DNA from: Arenibacter catalasegens | Lineage (GTDB): Bacteria; Bacteroidota; Bacteroidia; Flavobacteriales; Flavobacteriaceae | Length of the DNA stretch: 64,000 nt | Direction: 5' to 3' | Assembly: GCF_002909235.1 (NCBI RefSeq) | Contig: NZ_PHQQ01000011.1 | Span: 62,001 to 126,000 of the forward strand | Part shown: in pieces, positions 45,858 to 53,769 of the stretch | Position numbering within the stretch: position 1 is the first letter of the stretch | How the letters are laid out: each line of letters opens with the position of its first letter | Notes under the pieces: model-generated | Seen by the model: only the letters and a program-made list of their open reading frames with translations | Databases searched by the model: none | What the model was told of the DNA's origin: nothing | Program-made: the position numbers and the translations under genes

Positions 45858-48800
45858 TTAGGACATTGGAGTTTTTCCGAAGGTATTTTTATAGCATTTA
45901 ATGAAATATGAGGGAGTATTAAATCCGGTGGTATAAGCAACTTCTGCAACAGTTATTCCTGGTTTCTGAAGAAGTTTTTGTGCCTGTTTTAACCTTTCCA
46001 GTCTAATAAAGGCCGTAGTGCTCTGTCCAGTTAGGGCAATGAGTTTTCTATGTAATTGCATTCGGCTCATTCCCAGAAGATTGCTAAATTTCTCTGCAGA
46101 AAAATTGGAATCTTGTAAATGGGTGTTCAGAATGCCTTCAACCTTAATTAAAAATTTCTCGTCGGTAGAGGTAAATGCAATATCCTTTGGCTTAAAAACA
46201 TTCTCCTTGTTGTAGTGTTCCCTAAGTTTATTTCTAGTTGTTAAAATATTATCTATTCTTATTTGAAAAGTCTTTGGGTTAAAGGGTTTTGTCACGTATT
46301 CTTCCGCGCCACTTTGCAAGCCGGCAATTTCATTTTCCAGATCCGTTTTTCCAGTTAGCATTATTATGGGGATATGGGATGTTTTTTCATCAATCTTTAA
46401 TTGATTACATAGCGCTATCCCATTTTTTTTGGGCATCATAAGATCTGTAATTATAAGATCTGGTATCTTGTCAAGTGCCATTTTTATACCTGCCTCCCCA
46501 TCTTTTGATGTTATGACCTTGTATTTGTCCTCTAAAAGTGAGACCATAAAATTTAACAGGGGTATATTATCTTCTACTAATAATATCAGAGGTAGATCTT
46601 GATTTGACTTTTTGGGAATGGTTGCTGGCTCATCTATAGGTGTAACTTCTACTTCATTAATTTCATCGTCATTGATCAAATGGACAGGAATTTCTATTTT
46701 AAAGGATATTTTTTTACCGTCATTGGAGTACGATGCATTGGCAGATCCTTGCAGATGTTCAACCAATTCCTTTACGAGCGATAGTCCAATTCCTGTTCCT
46801 TCATTGGTATGACTAGCTTGAAAGAATCTCTCAAATAGCTTATTGGTATCTTCTTCAATAATCTTGTCTATATCATTGGTTATACATATTACTAATTTAT
46901 TTGAATCCTTTATCGCGGCATTGAAGTCGATATGCCCCATGGACCTAGTGTATTTTATAGCATTACCGACTAGATTGCCAACAATCTTTTCCATAATATC
47001 GGTATCCACTAAAGACAGGGGCATAGGGCCCACGGAATGGGAGAATACCAGATTATGGTTTTTAGCCAAATATTCAAAAGGCTCCAGTAATGACTGGATA
47101 AAACCGCCTAAATCGACTTTTTCTGGATTCAGTTTTAAGGACTTGGTATCCAACTTATTCAATTCCATCATTTGATTCACTAAATCCAGAAGCCTTTTGG
47201 TGTTTTTATCGACCAATAAAAGGTCTTTTTTTAAACCAGGTTCTAGATTGTTCTCCAACTGTTTTTTGATCGGTCCTTTAATAAGGGTCAAAGGCGTGCG
47301 GAATTCATGGGAAATATTGGAATATAATTTTGTTTTAAAGTCGTTCAAATCCTTAAACCTATTGGTTTCTTCCCGTTCAAATTTTAATTGCATATTCATA
47401 TTCCACTTCCATTTAAAATATTTAAATATTAAATAGATAGTAGAAAAAAGTAAAATCACGTACATTATAATTGCGATATAAGTCAGATACCAGGGTTTGT
47501 TAATAAAAAAACTATAGGAATCCTCCTTGTTGTTCCATACGCCATCATAGTTACTGGATTTGACTTTAAAAGTGTAGTTGCCCGGTGGTAAATTAGTATA
47601 TCTTGCACTATTCTCAATACCGGAATGGATCCAATCGGCATCGTGACCATCAAGTTTAAATTGAAATTGATTCTTAACGGGAAGGGAGAATTGCAGACTT
47701 GCGAATGAAAAAGCAATAGTGTTCTGCTTATAATTAAGTTTTAGATTGGGTATTAAGGGTTTGGGGGTGTTAAATATTTCAAACCTCGTTATTACTGTTT
47801 TTGGAAGCACATTACTGATTTCTATATCCGAAGGGTTAAACCAATAATAACCTTCCAATCCGCCAAAATATAAATTCCCATTGCTTGCCTTAAAATATGC
47901 CCCCGTATTGAATTCAGTAGCCAGGCCGTCATAATTTGTGTAATTTACAATCTCTGGTCTTAAATCGAGATTTTGAGGAACATAAAACTTGGTGATACCT
48001 CTATTGGAACTTAACCATAAATTATTTTGTTCATCAGGTAAAATGGCATAAACTACATCATTGGCCAGTCCTTCCTTTACGGTATAATTGTAAAATAGAT
48101 CATTTACAATGTCAAGAGCACATAAACCACTGCCATTGGTTCCAATCCACAAGATTCCTTTATTATCATAAAACAAAGATTTTATCTGGTTGCTTGCCAA
48201 TGAATTTTCATTTCCAGGCTCATGGATATATCTTTTTATTTTATTGGTCTTAAGATCTATTTTGCAAATACCGTCATCTTGGGTGCCAACCCATAGAAAT
48301 TGACCAGCTTCATGTGCTATTGTCCTAATATTGTTGGAAGGAAGTCCATTACCCGTATTGTCCTTGTCGAACCTTTTTATTATCCCTTTTTCTTTATTTA
48401 CCTTAAATAGTCCACTTTCCCTGGTACCTACCCATTTATCTTCATCAGTATCGTTCAAGATGGCCCAGACGGTAACATTTTCAAGACTTTTTAGACTAGG
48501 ATATTCAATTATATTCTCATTGATATCCATAATATGCAAGCCGCCCTCCTGTGTGCCTATCCATAAATCCCCATCATTATCACTGAGCAAGCTCATTATT
48601 CTATTAGATCTAAGCCCTTTTTTATTATCTGTCTGATAGGTGTGCCATTCATTTTTTTTAGGAGAAAACCTTGATAATCCTTTCCCACTTGTTCCTATCC
48701 AAACATTATTTTGCGCATCCAAGGTTATGGATCTAACTACATCTATATTTATATTCTCGGGAGTTTGAAAATTGATGATGGAGTTAAATTTTTCTAAGAG

Positions 48801-49808
48801 AGGGTCATAATAATTTATTCCGGCACCGTCGGTTCCAAACCATATGGTTCCTGTGTAGTCTTCATAAATACTGAGAATATCCTTATACTGAATGGCTTTT
48901 GGATTATGCTTTTCTGGCAAGTACTGGTTTAATTGACTTTGGGCTATATCGATTTTAAAAAGTCCATCGCCATAAGTGCCTATCCATAACTGATTTTTGG
49001 TATCAAGTAACATGGTGATTACATAAATGGTATTAAGGCTGTTTTCTACATCTTCAATAAAAATATCCGGGCGTTTATAATGGACATCCATATGTTCCTT
49101 ATACCAAACTCCTTCGCCAAACGTCCCGATCCATTGATTGTTTTCATGATCGAAAAGAATAAAGCTGTAATTGGAAATGGAATTTTCATTTCCGTCAGGA
49201 TAATAATAAAATATATTCTCTGGTTCTAATGGATCAATATTTATAACATATTTTGCGCAGCTAAGCCATAGATTACCCGATCGGTCCTGGGTAATAGCAT
49301 TTATCGCATTTACTTTATCTGGTCCTAATATGTGTTCGATTTTTTTGGTGTCGAATGATAGTTTATAAAGCCCTGTGGAGTAACTTCCGAACCAAAGGTT
49401 TTTTTGTTGGTCCTCAAAAATGGTACTGGCATCTTCTATTTCGTCAAGGGGTTCAAAGTTATTGGTGCTCTTATTTAATTTGTGTGGGATTTGTGATATG
49501 GGAATAATCCATAATTCATCGTTGCTATCTACATATACCTTTCCTAATTTACTATATGTTGGATTGGTTATGTCTTTGAAATATTGTTTGTGTTTCTCAA
49601 AATTTCTTCCATCATATTTGTTCAATCCATCTTGGGTTGCGATCCATAAAAAACCTGTACTGTCTTGGGCTATTGAAATTGCTGAATTTTGTGACAAGCC
49701 ATCTTTTACGGATAATTGACGAAAAGAGACCTGTTTTTGCGATTGAACAGAAAGGAATGAAATAAGGAATAAAGAGTTGGCAAAAACTCGGATGCGGTTT
49801 GGGATCAT
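45858..49808 (-). CDS. Hybrid two-component sensor/AraC regulator (HTCS)
   Basis: About 1316 residues from ATG 49808; the frame is open 94 codons further upstream, but that reaches into the tRNA-Arg promoter, and only the chosen start yields a signal peptide ('MIPNRIRVFANSLFLISFLSVQSQ'). Domains: two-bladed Reg_prop beta-propeller repeats (about 25-690, many 'LWIGT' motifs), Y_Y_Y (about 700-765), membrane helix (about 770-795), HisKA ('SHEFRTPLTLI', His near 832), HATPase ('GTGIGLSLVKELV'), receiver ('ITDLMMP', Asp near 1123) and AraC-type HTH at the C terminus. Such proteins usually sense a glycan and drive nearby genes; here the genes are the exported cluster that follows on the same strand. 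Confidence 0.93.
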   Translation of the reverse strand: MIPNRIRVFANSLFLISFLSVQSQKQVSFRQLSVKDGLSQNSAISIAQDSTGFLWIATQDGLNKYDGRNFEKHKQYFKDITNPTYSKLGKVYVDSNDELWIIPISQIPHKLNKSTNNFEPLDEIEDASTIFEDQQKNLWFGSYSTGLYKLSFDTKKIEHILGPDKVNAINAITQDRSGNLWLSCAKYVINIDPLEPENIFYYYPDGNENSISNYSFILFDHENNQWIGTFGEGVWYKEHMDVHYKRPDIFIEDVENSLNTIYVITMLLDTKNQLWIGTYGDGLFKIDIAQSQLNQYLPEKHNPKAIQYKDILSIYEDYTGTIWFGTDGAGINYYDPLLEKFNSIINFQTPENINIDVVRSITLDAQNNVWIGTSGKGLSRFSPKKNEWHTYQTDNKKGLRSNRIMSLLSDNDGDLWIGTQEGGLHIMDINENIIEYPSLKSLENVTVWAILNDTDEDKWVGTRESGLFKVNKEKGIIKRFDKDNTGNGLPSNNIRTIAHEAGQFLWVGTQDDGICKIDLKTNKIKRYIHEPGNENSLASNQIKSLFYDNKGILWIGTNGSGLCALDIVNDLFYNYTVKEGLANDVVYAILPDEQNNLWLSSNRGITKFYVPQNLDLRPEIVNYTNYDGLATEFNTGAYFKASNGNLYFGGLEGYYWFNPSDIEISNVLPKTVITRFEIFNTPKPLIPNLKLNYKQNTIAFSFASLQFSLPVKNQFQFKLDGHDADWIHSGIENSARYTNLPPGNYTFKVKSSNYDGVWNNKEDSYSFFINKPWYLTYIAIIMYVILLFSTIYLIFKYFKWKWNMNMQLKFEREETNRFKDLNDFKTKLYSNISHEFRTPLTLIKGPIKKQLENNLEPGLKKDLLLVDKNTKRLLDLVNQMMELNKLDTKSLKLNPEKVDLGGFIQSLLEPFEYLAKNHNLVFSHSVGPMPLSLVDTDIMEKIVGNLVGNAIKYTRSMGHIDFNAAIKDSNKLVICITNDIDKIIEEDTNKLFERFFQASHTNEGTGIGLSLVKELVEHLQGSANASYSNDGKKISFKIEIPVHLINDDEINEVEVTPIDEPATIPKKSNQDLPLILLVEDNIPLLNFMVSLLEDKYKVITSKDGEAGIKMALDKIPDLIITDLMMPKKNGIALCNQLKIDEKTSHIPIIMLTGKTDLENEIAGLQSGAEEYVTKPFNPKTFQIRIDNILTTRNKLREHYNKENVFKPKDIAFTSTDEKFLIKVEGILNTHLQDSNFSAEKFSNLLGMSRMQLHRKLIALTGQSTTAFIRLERLKQAQKLLQKPGITVAEVAYTTGFNTPSYFIKCYKNTFGKTPMS

Positions 49809-50082
49809 GCAGTGATTACTTATATTTCTTATAATAATTTTATATTTAGTGTCCCTTGATAATGAAGATGTTAACTTATGAATAATATGTAAGCAAAAGT
49901 TATATTTAATAATAAAATTTGTAATTGAAATAAATATCTTTAATAGATATGTTCTTGCCGAATTAATATATTGTTCTGTATTGTGAATTAAAGAATTCAA
50001 TTTGTTGGCAATTGGCAAATAGCTGTAAAATAGCTGTCGGATTTTATAGAGAATTAGATGGTTATATTTTTTATGAATTAAG

Positions 50083-50114
50083 TTGCACAATAATTAATGA
50101 TAATTGTATATTTG
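50083..50114 (+). promoter_or_regulatory. Promoter of the tRNA-Arg gene
   Basis: A -33 TTG (50083-50085) and a perfect -7 element TATATTTG (50107-50114, TAnnTTTG) are separated by 21 bases, matching the Bacteroidota sigma-ABfr promoter. The tRNA starts 38 bases after the -7 element. A TTGCAC word at 50083-50088 also occurs in the repeats behind the tRNA. Confidence 0.72.
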
Positions 50115-50151
50115 CAGCCGCTAAAGACAGAACTTTTCTTAATTAGTGAAT

Positions 50152-50228
<77 letters not shown>

Positions 50229-50238
50229 GTAAAATAAG

Positions 50239-50275
50239 AGCCTTAGAGATTTTTTAATCTTTAAGGCTTTTATTT
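50239..50275 (+). terminator. Terminator of the tRNA-Arg gene
   Basis: A 13-base-pair stem AGCCTTAGAGATT / AATCTTTAAGGCT with one G-T pair and a T-only loop, followed by TTTTATTT. It starts 11 bases behind the tRNA. Confidence 0.8.
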
Positions 50276-50294
50276 GCACTCAATTTGCACTCAA
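50273..50294. repeat. Tandem 11-bp repeat TTTGCACTCAA behind tRNA-Arg
   Basis: Two perfect adjacent copies of TTTGCACTCAA (50273-50283, 50284-50294), about one helical turn each. A related pair lies at 50570-50591 behind the tRNA-Asp fragment, at the same relative position after a terminator. Such direct repeats resemble arm-type binding sites for tyrosine integrases with an arm-binding domain. That role is inferred. Confidence 0.6.
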
Positions 50295-50479
50295 ATTTTG
50301 CCCTTGTTTGGCCTAATATGGTTTTATTTATATACAAAAAGGAGGTATTTAATTGCAAAAATTGGTTCATGACACGAGATAGTTTTGAGTATTTGGGAGA
50401 TATTTGAATTAAAAATAGACTTATCGCTTCAATTTATTCGAATTAATTCATCTTATTCATTACTTATTATATAATCTTT

Positions 50480-50522
50480 CTGTCACGCAGGGGATCGCGG
50501 GTTCGAGTCCCGTCCGGACCGC
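50480..50522 (+). pseudogene. tRNA-Asp fragment (anticodon loop to 3' end)
   Basis: The bases from CTGTCACGCAGG through GGTTCGAGTCCC to CCGGACCG reproduce the 3' half of a flavobacterial tRNA-Asp with anticodon GTC. The 5' half is absent; the match begins in the anticodon loop. This is the classic shape of an attachment-site duplicate left when an element integrates into a tRNA gene. The intact gene should lie elsewhere, possibly far to the left. Confidence 0.8.
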
Positions 50523-50532
50523 TAATAAAACA

Positions 50533-50560
50533 AGGCCCTCACAGATGTGAGGGCTTTTTT
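50533..50560 (+). terminator. Terminator behind the tRNA-Asp fragment
   Basis: An 8-base-pair perfect stem GCCCTCAC / GTGAGGGC (50535-50542, 50547-50554) with loop AGAT, followed by TTTTTT. It was probably the original terminator of the intact tRNA-Asp gene. Confidence 0.85.
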
Positions 50561-50569
50561 AGTTTTAGC

Positions 50570-50591
50570 ATTGCACGTAGATTGCACGCAT
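50570..50591. repeat. Tandem 11-bp TTGCAC repeat behind the tRNA-Asp fragment
   Basis: ATTGCACGTAG (50570-50580) and ATTGCACGCAT (50581-50591) lie next to each other and share ATTGCACG. The layout equals that behind tRNA-Arg (terminator, then two 11-base units with TTGCAC). Possible integrase arm sites. Confidence 0.55.
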
Positions 50592-50898
50592 ATTTTTATC
50601 ATGTTTCAACCGATGGGTAAATTTCCTGTAAATACTATGTAACCTGAGAGCGTCTCTGATTACCTCAGTATTGTTTTGGTATTCACATGAGGCTACCTGT
50701 CAATATATATATATATATATATAGAATTGTTATAAGGGTTTGATTATCCTTGATCCGATATAACCTTAAAAATAATAACAAAATTGAGATGGGATTGGAC
50801 TATAGGGCAAACTCTTTTTTGAACAATAATACACGTCATAGCTTTTGGGTGAATTTGAATTGGTTTATCGAATTATAAGAAACTGATAAAGATTATTT
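50592..50898. other. Gene-free stretch with TA microsatellite
   Basis: About 300 bases without a supported gene. A pure alternating AT run of 21 bases lies at 50703-50723. It is the left flank of the accessory island behind the tRNA-Asp fragment. Confidence 0.6.
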
Positions 50899-51561
50899 AT
50901 GATAATATTTTCTTCATTATTACTTTTAGTTGGCTTTTCTGCCTTGATTTTCGGAGCAAATTGGCTGGTCGACGGAGCTTCCTCCCTCGCGAGACAAAAC
51001 AATATTTCAGATTTGGCAATAGGCTTGACAATTGTAGCTTTCGGAACATCCGCACCGGAATTAATAGTGAATTCTGTAGCCTCAAATAATGGGCATTCTG
51101 ATATTGTTTTAGGGAATATTATTGGGAGCAACAACTTTAACCTGTTTATTATTTTAGGAATAGCAGGTTTGGTCTAACAATTACAATACAATCCTCAACC
51201 GCCTGGAGGGAAATTCCTCTTTTATTACTAATAACGCTATTGTTTCTAGTGTTGGCAAACGATTTCTTTTCAACCTCAAATTTAATAATATCAAGACTAG
51301 ATGGCATTATTCTATTTACTTGTTTTCTGTCTTTTTTATATTATGTATCAAGAAAAATGAAATTAGAAGAAAGTGAGGATAGATCTTATCAAAAAAAAAG
51401 AACTATAGAATCTGGGTTGATTATTTTGAAGCTTACAGGTCTTTAAAGAGCGGAAAACTTGCGGTGGACAATGGAGTACAATATGTTAAAAAAAGGAATT
51501 CAAAGAGCTTTTTTTTTAGCAATTATTCCAATCACTTTGGATTTTATAGTGAAAGTTAACA
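50899..51561 (+). pseudogene. Decayed sodium/calcium antiporter gene
   Basis: The first 92 codons give a normal start of a CaCA-family antiporter ('LVDGASSLARQNNISDLAIGLTIVAFGTSAPELIVNSV', with the alpha-repeat motif 'GTSAPE'). A frame shift near 51175 leads to a second piece 51178-51443 ('ITIQSSTAWREIPLLLLITLLFLVLAND...'), and a further shift near 51440 to 'SLKSGKLAVDNGVQYVKKR', the start of the second repeat. The rest is missing. The gene is dead, with at least two shifts and a lost C-terminal half. Confidence 0.85.
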
Positions 51562-51571
51562 ATAAAATACT

Positions 51572-51600
51572 TATACTTGTATAAATTATAGTATTACTAT
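51572..51600 (+). promoter_or_regulatory. Promoter and operator-like site of TetR gene 1
   Basis: A near-perfect -7 element TATACTTG (51572-51579) is followed by the inverted repeat ATAGTA-T-TACTAT (51588-51600), which would cover the first transcribed bases. The same ATAGTnTnACT word lies at two other promoters of this island (60150, 62780). It is a candidate TetR operator for autoregulation. Confidence 0.6.
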
Positions 51601-51638
51601 TATTATAGTCAATAAATAAATTATTAAAAAACATATAA

Positions 51639-52307
51639 TTGGAAGATTTACTAGTTAATATTAACGTTAACCCTGAGATTTACCTTAAAGATCCTTATTC
51701 ATCGGAACTTGGGCACAAAATTATTTCCAGCAGTATTGAATTAATGGTTGAACTAGGGTTTGAAGCTTTTACCTTTAAAAAGCTAGGTAAACAAATTGGA
51801 TCCCCTGAAAGTTCTATTTATCGCTATTTTGAGAATAAACAAATGCTATTGCTTTATCTTTTAGGATGGTACTGGGGGTGGATGGAGTATAAATTGGTTT
51901 TTGCTATGGCCAATATCGATTCTCCCAGGCAAAAATTAGAAGAAGCAATTAACATACTGACCCATCCTTTAGCCATGGACAATTCCTTCGCCCATATTAA
52001 CGAAATCTTATTGGAAAAGATTATTATATCGGAATCTGTAAAGGTTTACCATACAAAAGACGTGGATAGTGCAAATGAAATGGGCTATTTTAAGGTGTAC
52101 AAAAGGATAGTTCAAAGAGTCAGTGATGTGGTATTGCAAATTCATCCAAAATTTGAATTTCCCCATATGCTAATTTCGACCGTAATCGGAGGAGTACATC
52201 AGCAAAGATACTTTTCGCAGCACTTGCCTTCTCTTACGGATGTTGAAAAGGGGAAGGACAGTATTTCTAAGTTTTTTACCCAAATGGTATTCAAAGTTAT
52301 CGTATAA
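51639..52307 (+). CDS. TetR family regulator (paralog 1)
   Basis: A 222-residue TetR-type protein with a TTG start. The DNA-binding domain is 'ISSSIELMVELGFEAFTFKKLGKQIGSPESSIYRYFENKQMLLLYLL' (about 30-76). It is clearly paralogous to the regulator at 62012-62695 along the whole length ('EIYLKDP', 'FEAFTFKKL', 'SIYRYFENK', 'HPKFEFP' versus 'SPKFEYP', 'QHLPSLTDV' versus 'KHLPKLTDI'). The two flank the bicarbonate/stress genes of the island. Its own promoter carries a palindrome. The next gene starts within its stop codon. Confidence 0.9.
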   Translation: MEDLLVNINVNPEIYLKDPYSSELGHKIISSSIELMVELGFEAFTFKKLGKQIGSPESSIYRYFENKQMLLLYLLGWYWGWMEYKLVFAMANIDSPRQKLEEAINILTHPLAMDNSFAHINEILLEKIIISESVKVYHTKDVDSANEMGYFKVYKRIVQRVSDVVLQIHPKFEFPHMLISTVIGGVHQQRYFSQHLPSLTDVEKGKDSISKFFTQMVFKVIV

Positions 52308-52645
52308 TGAAAGGCAAGGTTTTAAATTTACTCCACCCTATAAGGGATTTTATCGTTGCTTGCTTGCTGGCATTTATTGCAACCATGCCGGTTGTTGAGA
52401 TCATTTCTCATTTTGATGAATTAAAGCATGGTTTATTTGAATTAATCGCAGAAGAGGATTCCAAGGAAAGGGATGTCATTGAGGGTGATAGTGAAAATGA
52501 AGTACAGGTTTTTTATGCCATAAATTTGATGGATCTGAATAGCTTCTTTGGGAAAAACAATTCCTTTCTTAATTTCCAAAGACGTTTTGCAAATTATCAC
52601 CCTGAGGTTCCCTTCCTTCCTCCCAAAAATTTTACTTCCGCTTAG
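52307..52645 (+). CDS. Hypothetical one-helix membrane protein coupled to TetR
   Basis: A 112-residue protein whose ATG shares one base with the TAA stop of the TetR gene (TAATG), so translation is coupled. It has one membrane helix ('FIVACLLAFIATMPVVEII', about 14-32), then an acidic stretch ('AEEDSKERDVIEGDSENEV') and a short basic/aromatic tail ('LNFQRRFANYHPEVPFLPPKNFTSA'). No family is recognised. The coupling hints that the two products are needed together, for example as a membrane partner of the regulator, which is speculative. Confidence 0.75.
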   Translation: MKGKVLNLLHPIRDFIVACLLAFIATMPVVEIISHFDELKHGLFELIAEEDSKERDVIEGDSENEVQVFYAINLMDLNSFFGKNNSFLNFQRRFANYHPEVPFLPPKNFTSA

Positions 52646-52733
52646 GCATTTTTAGTCGGAAAATACACTTAATAAAACTCGAAGGAATATGATTTCTACC
52701 TGAGAGCAAATGAAGTTTAAATTACTCAAGTAG

Positions 52734-53054
52734 ATTTTTTTAGGTTTTTTCAATGACAATATTGTTGATACTGACATTGAAATAACTAGAATCTTTAGTG
52801 AACAGACTAAAAAGCCAATTAAGTTCTTGAGCCTCCACAAGAATATGGGAAATGCCCTAAGCAAGGAAGCATAGGCTCAAATAAACATCAGCAACACAAT
52901 TCCTAAAACTATTACCTACGAATTTGAAGAAGGCAATAATGCAATTGATGGACTTTCAAGCTGTGTATCCAAGAATAAAATTGGGTAATTATTTGTGGGA
53001 GGTAGTAAAAGGAAATTTTTATATAACCACATACAGAATCCCATACACGATTAA
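52734..53054 (+). pseudogene. Ghost of a universal-stress-like gene
   Basis: One frame runs 'NDNIVDTDIEITRIFSEQ', 'KKPIKFLSLHKNMGNALSKEA', a TAG stop at 52872, 'AQINISNTIPKTITYEFEEGNNAIDGLSSCVSKNKIG', a TAA at 52986, then 'LFVGGSKRKFLYNHIQNPIHD'. Protein-like composition continues across both stops, and the last part resembles the end of a UspA domain ('VGGS' in place of the usual 'MGSHG'). The start is gone. It lies where flavobacterial islands of this type often carry a universal stress gene; the identity is moderately sure. Confidence 0.6.
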
Positions 53055-53140
53055 ATAAAATAATTCAAAAGCTTAGCGTACCTATCCTAAACTATAGGAA
53101 CTCATGGGCATAATCAAAAAATACCAAAATAATATTCAAA

Positions 53141-53767
53141 ATGAAAGCACATACTAAAGAAACACAGGCGACAATGACCCCTGAAAAGTCATTACAATTC
53201 TTAAAAACAGGAAACCTTAGGTTTCAAAATAATTTGAAGGCGAACAGAAACCTACTCGAACAGGTCAATGATACCAGTGAGGGACAATTTCCCTTTGCGA
53301 CCATCTTAAGCTGTATAGACTCAAGGGTATCGGCAGAGTTGATTTTTGACCAGGGCTTGGGCGATATTTTCAGTATTCGTATAGCAGGAAACTTTGTAAA
53401 CGAGGATATTTTGGGCAGTATGGAGTTTGCATCTAAACTGGCAGGAACAAAATTGATCGTGGTGTTGGGGCATACCAGTTGTGGTGCCGTAAAAGGAGCC
53501 TGTGACCATGCAAGGATGGGAAATCTAACAGCTTTGATCAATAAAATCGAACCTGCAGTAGAAGCCATCAAAGAACCCAAAGATGAAAGCCTTAGAAATT
53601 CAGGAAACCTTGAATTTGTAGATAATGTAGCTACTGAGAATGTACATCTAGCCTTGGAAAACATAAGAAAAAATAGCCCAATACTGTTAGAAATGGAAAT
53701 AAACAATGAAATTATGATTGTAGGCGGAATGTACAATGTTTCAACTGGTGAGGTAGTGTTTTTTTAA
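53141..53767 (+). CDS. Beta-class carbonic anhydrase
   Basis: A 208-residue enzyme with all hallmarks of beta-carbonic anhydrases: zinc ligands Cys58, His111 and Cys114, and the Asp60-Arg62 dyad ('SCIDSRV', 'VLGHTSCGAV'). There is no signal peptide, so it works in the cytoplasm and converts CO2 and bicarbonate. The DUF2490 gene begins 2 bases after its stop, and the SulP transporter follows; together these probably form a bicarbonate uptake and conversion unit. The upstream region holds only a ghost gene. Confidence 0.95.
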   Translation: MKAHTKETQATMTPEKSLQFLKTGNLRFQNNLKANRNLLEQVNDTSEGQFPFATILSCIDSRVSAELIFDQGLGDIFSIRIAGNFVNEDILGSMEFASKLAGTKLIVVLGHTSCGAVKGACDHARMGNLTALINKIEPAVEAIKEPKDESLRNSGNLEFVDNVATENVHLALENIRKNSPILLEMEINNEIMIVGGMYNVSTGEVVFF

Positions 53768-53769
53768 TC

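Noticed and set aside
49809-50090. 94-codon upstream extension of the hybrid regulator
   Set aside because: It reaches into the tRNA-Arg promoter, is poor in protein-like signals and would hide the signal peptide.
50703-50723. AT dinucleotide run as a possible origin or CRISPR-like repeat
   Set aside because: A simple microsatellite without spacer structure; no cas genes or arrays are present in the window.
53224-53736. 170-codon minus-strand frame opposite the carbonic anhydrase
   Set aside because: It is a mirror of a well-conserved enzyme gene; no independent evidence.
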